Of a stretch of DNA of 46,407 bases, positions 42,070 through 46,407 are shown one piece after another. A program made the translations under genes and the position numbers. Location of the stretch: NCBI GenBank assembly GCA_013286465.1, contig JABDFR010000019.1, positions 1 to 46,407 on the forward strand. The letters run 5' to 3'. Below the pieces are notes generated by a model. It did no database searches, was not told where the DNA came from, and saw only the letters and a program-made list of their open reading frames with translations. The stretch is from Acidobacteriota bacterium. GTDB lineage: Bacteria > Acidobacteriota > Terriglobia > Acidiferrales > UBA7541. The stretch's first letter is position 1, and each line of letters opens with the position of its first letter.

Positions 42070-43374
42070 ATGAAGATATTGGTGATTGGCGGCGGGGGTC
42101 GCGAGCATGCGCTCGTTTGGCGATTGCGGCGGAGCACCGGCGTCGAGAAGATTTGGTGTGCGCCTGGAAACGGCGGGATCGCGAATGCCGCGGAGTGCAT
42201 TCCGATTAACATTTCTTCACTAATCGAGATGGTAAATATCGTCGAACGATTGCATCCGGATCTGACCGTGATCGGTCCTGAGTTGCCGCTGGTGCTTGGG
42301 CTTGCTGATGAGTTGCGTTCACGAGGTTTTGCGGTAGTGGGTCCGGGCAAGGAGGCGGCGCGGCTGGAAGGTTCGAAAGTTTACGCCAAGGAATTTCTTG
42401 CACGGCATGCGATTCCTACGGCGAAGATGTACGGCGTGTTTGAGGACGTGACTGCCGCCCGCGCGGCGCTCGATCGCGTGGGCTGGCCTTTGGTGATCAA
42501 GGCAGATGGCCTTTGCGCTGGCAAAGGAGTGTTGGTGACGTCTTCGCGCGCGGAGGCAGAGGAGTTTATCGAGCGGGCGATGGTGCGAGGGGAATTTGGA
42601 GAGGCTGGGCGGAGGATTTTGCTGGAGGAGGGTTTGGCCGGGCAGGAACTGTCTTATATCGTGCTTACCGACGGCAAGCGCGTGATTCCGATGGCGCCGG
42701 CGCGCGACTACAAACGCGCTTTTGATGGCGGTTTGGGGCCGAATACTGGGGGAATGGGTGCTTATTCGGACGATAATTTGCTGCCGGCGGAGCTCGAGGA
42801 GCGCATAAATCGCGATGTCGTCCAGCCGACAATTTCTGGATTGGCTGCGGATGGCCTCGATTATCGGGGGTTTTTGTATTTTGGGTTGATGATTACTGCC
42901 GACGGACCGAAAGTTTTGGAATATAACTGCCGTTTGGGAGATCCGGAGACGCAGGCGATTGTTTTGCGAATGGATTTTGATTTGGCGGAATTTTTGATGG
43001 CCGCGGCGATGGGGGATTTGAGATCCAGGACCGCGAAATGGAAAAGCGCTGCTAGTTGCTATGTGGTTTTGGCTGCGGGAGGGTATCCTGAGAAGCCGCG
43101 CATTGGGGCAGAGATTCTTGGGCTGGACCGGATTCGCGAGAGTGAGGGTTTGGTGGTGTTTCACTCGGGGACTCTTAGAGAGAACGATAAATACTACGTT
43201 TGTGGTGGACGAATTCTTGGAGTCGGCGGAAGCGGCGTAAGTGTCAGAGAGGCAAGGAGATTGTGTTACGACAACATTAGTAATATTGCCTCCGCTGGTT
43301 GTCGCTTTCGGCGCGACATTGGGGTTGCACCGGAGGCGGTTCTTAGCGCGACGGCCGAGTCGAGACGGGATTAA
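42070..43374 (+). CDS. purD: phosphoribosylamine--glycine ligase PurD
   Basis: The product is 434 aa starting at ATG 42070 (MKILVIGGGGREHALVWRLR), the family start. The ATP-grasp fold is visible: LTVIGPELPLVLGLADELRS, WPLVIKADGLCAGKGVLV, the glycine-rich GLGPNTGGMGAYS and EYNCRLGDPETQ. PurD joins glycine to phosphoribosylamine in purine synthesis. It has its own promoter and precedes purE, which acts later in the pathway, by 137 bases. The codon use shows many G- and T-ending codons, unlike the C- and A-ending use on the plus strand left of 38 kb, matching the change in strand composition. Confidence 0.96.
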   Translation: MKILVIGGGGREHALVWRLRRSTGVEKIWCAPGNGGIANAAECIPINISSLIEMVNIVERLHPDLTVIGPELPLVLGLADELRSRGFAVVGPGKEAARLEGSKVYAKEFLARHAIPTAKMYGVFEDVTAARAALDRVGWPLVIKADGLCAGKGVLVTSSRAEAEEFIERAMVRGEFGEAGRRILLEEGLAGQELSYIVLTDGKRVIPMAPARDYKRAFDGGLGPNTGGMGAYSDDNLLPAELEERINRDVVQPTISGLAADGLDYRGFLYFGLMITADGPKVLEYNCRLGDPETQAIVLRMDFDLAEFLMAAAMGDLRSRTAKWKSAASCYVVLAAGGYPEKPRIGAEILGLDRIRESEGLVVFHSGTLRENDKYYVCGGRILGVGGSGVSVREARRLCYDNISNIASAGCRFRRDIGVAPEAVLSATAESRRD

Positions 43375-43486
43375 CTGGGCGTTGTTGCAGAGTGTCGAGG
43401 CAAATTCGGAGATTGACCAGATCGAAGGTTAGGCGCAAAAGCAGACGCAAGAACAAAACACGAACACAAAATCAAAACACAAGAGC

Positions 43487-43506
43487 CTCATCTCTAAAGA
43501 GGTGAG
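43487..43506 (+). promoter_or_regulatory. hairpin covering the purE ribosome-binding site
   Basis: CTCATCTC (43487-43494), loop TAAA and GAGGTGAG (43499-43506) form an 8-bp stem with one G-U pair. The right arm is the Shine-Dalgarno-like sequence that lies five bases before the TTG start of purE, so translation could be damped by the structure. Confidence 0.45.
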
Positions 43507-43511
43507 CTACA

Positions 43512-44027
43512 TTGGGGGACTTTGTGATTGGGATCATTATGGGGTCGGATACGGATTTGCCGGTTATGACTGAGGCTGGTAAGACTTTGGAGAAGTTTGG
43601 CGTGGCTTATGAAATGGAAGTTATTTCGGCGCATCGAGCGCCTGCGCGGACGCATGAGTATGCTTCTACTGCCGTTTCGCGAGGGTTGAAGGCGATTATT
43701 GTTGGGGCCGGCGGGGCGGCGCATTTGGCTGGGGTGGTGGCTTCGCTTACTACGTTGCCTGTGATTGGCGTGCCTATGGCTACTACGGCTTTGAACGGGA
43801 TGGATTCGCTTTTGGCGATTGTGCAGATGCCTGCGGGGATACCTGTGGCTACTATGGCGATTGATAAGGCTGGGGCGGTGAATGCGGCGATATTTGCGTT
43901 GCAGATTTTGGGATTGTCGGATGTGCGCGTTGCGGAGAAGTTGATTGCGCATAAGAAAGATTTGGCGGCTTCTGTGGCGGAGAAGAATTCTCGGTTGCAG
44001 GCGGAATTGGGGAAACGGCGGGGGTAG
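43512..44027 (+). CDS. purE: N5-carboxyaminoimidazole ribonucleotide mutase PurE
   Basis: The product is 171 aa. The class I PurE motifs are present: GIIMGSDTDLPVMTEAGKTL, EMEVISAHRAPARTHEYAST, IIVGAGGAAHLAGVVASLTT and PVIGVPMATTALNGMDSLLA. It converts N5-CAIR to CAIR. The start is TTG at 43512 with GAGGTGAG upstream (in a hairpin); GTG at 43524 is the only close alternative. No purK is visible; it may lie elsewhere, or the enzyme could work as a class II AIR carboxylase. The A/C-rich spacer between purD and purE (43440-43485) is repetitive. Confidence 0.95.
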   Translation: MGDFVIGIIMGSDTDLPVMTEAGKTLEKFGVAYEMEVISAHRAPARTHEYASTAVSRGLKAIIVGAGGAAHLAGVVASLTTLPVIGVPMATTALNGMDSLLAIVQMPAGIPVATMAIDKAGAVNAAIFALQILGLSDVRVAEKLIAHKKDLAASVAEKNSRLQAELGKRRG

Positions 44028-44088
44028 GTCCTTCCTTTTTTGGGGATCTTGGCAGTGATTGTTGCGGGATTACACTGCTTCGGAGATC

Positions 44089-44113
44089 TCAAATTTCAGA
44101 TTTGAAATTTCAG
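44089..44113. repeat. REP-E copy 3
   Basis: TCAAATTTCAGATTTGAAAT followed by TTCAG, preceded by GCTTCGGAGATC. It is shared with 45307-45337, which has the same GCTTCGGAGAT lead-in. Confidence 0.7.
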
Positions 44114-44227
44114 AGCAAGACAAAGAGTGTTGAGAGGAACTGGTGCGATTGGATGGATAGAAAGAACGGCCTTAGGTGGATTTCGCAGTCCGTCGGATTT
44201 TTTGGGGAGCTGAACTTATTTGTTCTT

Positions 44228-44258
44228 CGTCGGATGCCGGCAGGGACGCCGGCGCTAC
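44228..44258 (-). repeat. REP-A copy supplying the stop of the secreted protein gene
   Basis: Read on the minus strand: GTAGCGCCGGCGTCCCTGCC followed by GGCATCCGACG. The TAG at 44255-44257 is the stop codon of the gene that ends here, in the same orientation. Confidence 0.9.
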
Positions 44259-45268
44259 TCTGGTTTTTGTAGCGTGGGGGCTTCTGGCGGACGTTGTAGG
44301 GTTGGGGCGCCTTCTGGTCTGGGTTTTTCTGGCACTCTGTCTTCGGGAGGTGGCGGGATTAGCCATTGGAAATTGGCGGCTTGGGGGATGATGGCCATTT
44401 GGGTGCGATTGCCTTTGGCTATTGCGGTGATCGCGGCTTTCAGGAATGGCAAGCCTTGGGCTACTAATTGTTTGTCGGTTTCGGCGTGGAGGATGGCGTC
44501 GGCACCCGCGGCTTGATCTGGGCTGGAGTCGCGGATTTTTTCTAGGTCGGGATCCTTGGCTAGTAACAGATCGCGCAGCGGGATTTGCTTGTCGTCTGCG
44601 GGATAGTGGATTTCTACCAGTTGTCTAGGCTCCTTTTTATCTGGGGGCCAGATTTGCGTGTAACGCGGCCTTACCACTCTCGTTTGCCAGTAATCGCCTC
44701 GCTCGGGCTCTTGATGGATGGTGTAGGTGAGTTGCCAGACTTCCGGGCCGTAGCCTGGAGCGTAGTCGGCTAGGATTAATTCCGTCAGTGGCTCGGTCTC
44801 GCTTAGATTTAGCTGGCTGTGGATGCTGCTGGCGGCTTCGTTTAGGACCACGAGAAATCCCAGGCCGGTTTGCTCGATGTCCTTGGCGGTTTTTTCTGGG
44901 TCGTTGGGCGTGGCCAGGTGCGGGACGCTGGCGTCGGAGGTGCGGGCTCTTACGTGGGGGAGATCTTGGGCTAGATTTTCTACGACCTGGCGGGAGCTGG
45001 GGGAATACCAGGTGCTGGCGCCTAGTAGGATGCCGGCTTTTTGATTGGTGATGGGAACGATCGGCGGAGTTAGGGTGCCTGGCTCGATTTTATTTTCTAT
45101 TGTGGTGATTACTAGGGCGTCTTTGTAGACGGCTATGATTACTCGGCCGGAGGCTAGGTTGGCTACGAGTTCTTCGGTGGGTTGGTCTGGGTTTTGGGCG
45201 CGAGCGGGCAAGGCGACGAAGACTGTTAGGGCGGCGAGGATCAGAACGAATCGTTTTGCCGGCGACAT
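44255..45268 (-). CDS. secreted protein of unknown function
   Basis: The product is 337 aa. A signal peptide (MSPAKRFVLILAALTVFVAL, cleavage after ARAQ) leads a soluble protein with a beta strand-rich N-terminal half (GRVIIAVYKDALVITTIENK), a Lys/Asp/Glu-rich middle and a proline-rich tail (NFQWLIPPPPEDRVPEKPRP, then repeats of APTLQ). I recognise no domain. It is probably periplasmic. The ATG at 45268 has no obvious Shine-Dalgarno sequence. The tail repeats (GAPTLQRPPE, EAPTLQKPE) look recently expanded. The stop codon lies in a REP-A element. Confidence 0.72.
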   Translation of the reverse strand: MSPAKRFVLILAALTVFVALPARAQNPDQPTEELVANLASGRVIIAVYKDALVITTIENKIEPGTLTPPIVPITNQKAGILLGASTWYSPSSRQVVENLAQDLPHVRARTSDASVPHLATPNDPEKTAKDIEQTGLGFLVVLNEAASSIHSQLNLSETEPLTELILADYAPGYGPEVWQLTYTIHQEPERGDYWQTRVVRPRYTQIWPPDKKEPRQLVEIHYPADDKQIPLRDLLLAKDPDLEKIRDSSPDQAAGADAILHAETDKQLVAQGLPFLKAAITAIAKGNRTQMAIIPQAANFQWLIPPPPEDRVPEKPRPEGAPTLQRPPEAPTLQKPE

Positions 45269-45306
45269 TTGCTTGTGGGTACATCATAAGGCAATTAAGG
45301 GCTTCG

Positions 45307-45337
45307 GAGATTTCAAATTTGAAATTTCAGATTTGAG
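45307..45337. repeat. REP-E copy 4
   Basis: GGAGATTTCAAATTTGAAAT followed by TTCAGATTTGA: overlapping palindromes of AAATTT and TTTCAAATTTGAAA, just upstream of the secreted protein gene. Confidence 0.7.
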
Positions 45338-45420
45338 AGGAAGAGAAAAAAGATTGCTGCTTGCCTTGATGGGATTAGTTTAGTCCGGGCTTGTCCTTTG
45401 CGTGTATTGGTTTGCTTCGC

Positions 45421-45452
45421 TCGTCGGATGCCGGCAGGGACGCCGGCGCTAC
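45421..45452 (-). repeat. REP-A copy supplying the pta stop
   Basis: Read on the minus strand: GTAGCGCCGGCGTCCCTGCC followed by GGCATCCGACGA. The TAG at 45449-45451 is the pta stop codon, in the same orientation as the gene. Confidence 0.9.
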
Positions 45453-46407
45453 TTGGCTTGAATTGATGTGATTGCTACTGCGTTTACTATGTCTTCGGTG
45501 GTGCAGCCTCTGGATAGATCGTTGGAGGGCTTGGCTAGGCCTTGCAGGATTGGGCCGATGGCTTTGGCGTTCGCTAGGCGCTCTACTAGTTTGTAGGCTA
45601 TGTTGCCGGAATTTAGATCGGGGAAAATTAGGACATTGGCGCGGCCTGCTGCTTGTGAACCCTTTGCTTTGGTTTCTGCGATTTCTGGGATTAGGGCGGC
45701 GTCGGCTTGTAGCTCGCCGTCGATGATTAAATCCGGGCGGCGGGCTTTTGTGATTTTTAGGGCTTCGCGGATTTTTTCCAGGTTTGGATGATTGGCTGAG
45801 CCTTTGGTGGAGAAGGAGAGTAAGGCTACTTTTGGTTCGGCTTCCAGGAAATTGTTTGCGTTGTCGGCTGTGGCTATGGCGATTTCTGCTAGTTCTTGCG
45901 CATTGGGATCTGGGACTATGCCGCAGTCGGCGAAGAGCAGCGTGGTTTCTTCTTGATTAATTTTTGCGGGGATTATCATCAGGAAAAAGCTAGAGACGAT
46001 TTTGGAATCTGGGGCGAGGCCTATCGACTGAATGGCTGCGCGGACGGTGTCGGCTGAGGAGTTTGCGGCGCCGGCTAGTGCGCCGTCGGCTTGGTTCGCG
46101 GCTACCATTAGATTGGCGAAATATAGCGGACTGCGGGCGTTGGATTGGGATTCTTCTTCTTTGGCGCCTTTGCTGCGGCGGCGTTCGTGCAGGATTTGGG
46201 CGTAGTGGTTTGCGCGCGAGTTGCTGCTGGGATCTTGGATGATGATGCCGTTTAGATTGGCGCGGATTTCTTTTGCTAGTGCTTCGATTTTTGCTGGTTG
46301 GCCTATGAGTGTGATTTTGGCCAGCGAGTCTCTGGTGATTATTTCCGCGGCGGCTATTACTCGAGGATCTTGGCCTTCGGCTAGGACTATGTGTTTGGCG
46401 GCGCTGC
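45449..46407 (-). CDS. pta: phosphate acetyltransferase, 5' part beyond the window
   Basis: 318 residues are visible and the start is missing. The frame is open to the right edge, reading KHIVLAEGQDPRVIAAAEII, then SPLYFANLMVAANQADGALA, GAANSSADTVRAAIQSIG, then FFLMIIPAKINQEETTLLFA and GRANVLIFPDLNSGNIAYKL. This is the PTA/PTB fold, and AGAANSSADTVRAAI fits phosphate acetyltransferases (acetyl-CoA plus phosphate to acetyl phosphate) better than phosphate butyryltransferases. Only about 10-20 residues appear to be missing. An acetate kinase gene is not in the window. Confidence 0.93.
   Translation of the reverse strand, partial: SAAKHIVLAEGQDPRVIAAAEIITRDSLAKITLIGQPAKIEALAKEIRANLNGIIIQDPSSNSRANHYAQILHERRRSKGAKEEESQSNARSPLYFANLMVAANQADGALAGAANSSADTVRAAIQSIGLAPDSKIVSSFFLMIIPAKINQEETTLLFADCGIVPDPNAQELAEIAIATADNANNFLEAEPKVALLSFSTKGSANHPNLEKIREALKITKARRPDLIIDGELQADAALIPEIAETKAKGSQAAGRANVLIFPDLNSGNIAYKLVERLANAKAIGPILQGLAKPSNDLSRGCTTEDIVNAVAITSIQAK

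Noticed and set aside
1..46407. tRNA, rRNA or prophage genes
   Set aside because: I saw no cloverleaf with conserved T-loop, no rRNA segment and no integrase, capsid or terminase gene.

Overview
The window looks like an Acidobacteriota chromosome segment (moderately high GC, no plasmid or phage hallmark genes). The evidence is a large Oar-type TonB-dependent receptor with an N-terminal carboxypeptidase-regulatory-like domain, three long Hanks-type Ser/Thr kinases ending in TPR arrays, an ABC permease fused to an M1 aminopeptidase, a secreted DinB-like protein and many lineage-style secreted proteins of unknown function. The taxon is inferred from gene content, not from a marker phylogeny.

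Layout. 0-3.7 kb (minus strand) is the conserved translation/SRP block ffh-rpsP-khpA-rimM-trmD, with a membrane methyltransferase (ICMT/PEMT family) between rimM and trmD. 3.7-4.9 kb is a RES-type toxin preceded by an Xre/MbcA/ParS-type antitoxin whose N-terminus resembles a response-regulator receiver. 4.9-9.0 kb holds secreted proteins (a small basic one, one of unknown function, a GXSXG esterase) and a roughly 750 bp stretch without a convincing gene. 9.0-12.5 kb is the TonB-dependent receptor. 12.9-15.9 kb has a membrane protein with a degenerate GGDEF domain, a DinB-like protein and an alpha/beta hydrolase with TPRs. 16.0-19.9 kb has a gene broken by an in-frame stop, then the compact plus-strand operon rpmH-rnpA-yidD-yidC-jag. 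20.1-26.1 kb (minus) has a phosphoesterase, a YdjM-like membrane protein and a tight unit small protein-STAS-kinase-selD. 26.3-30.8 kb is an ABC ATPase plus an ABC permease/M1 aminopeptidase fusion. 31-37.6 kb carries two more kinase-TPR proteins. 37.9-40.9 kb is rsmG-parA-parB-bactofilin with two parS sites. 41-46.4 kb has a CPBP protease, purD, purE, a secreted protein and the body of pta.

The plus strand is C-rich left of about 38 kb, near balance from 38 to 42 kb and G-rich to the right. With parS, parAB and rsmG at the switch, this suggests that the chromosome origin lies in or close to this window, although no dnaA gene or DnaA-box cluster is visible.

The window is sprinkled with short palindromic interspersed repeats of at least three families. 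The commonest (REP-A, about 13 copies) repeatedly supplies the TAG stop codon of the gene it abuts and in two places contributes paired or tandem structures. The most unusual items are the receiver-like antitoxin of the RES module, the stop-codon-anchored REP-A family, the bactofilin gene beside parAB and the origin-like skew switch.
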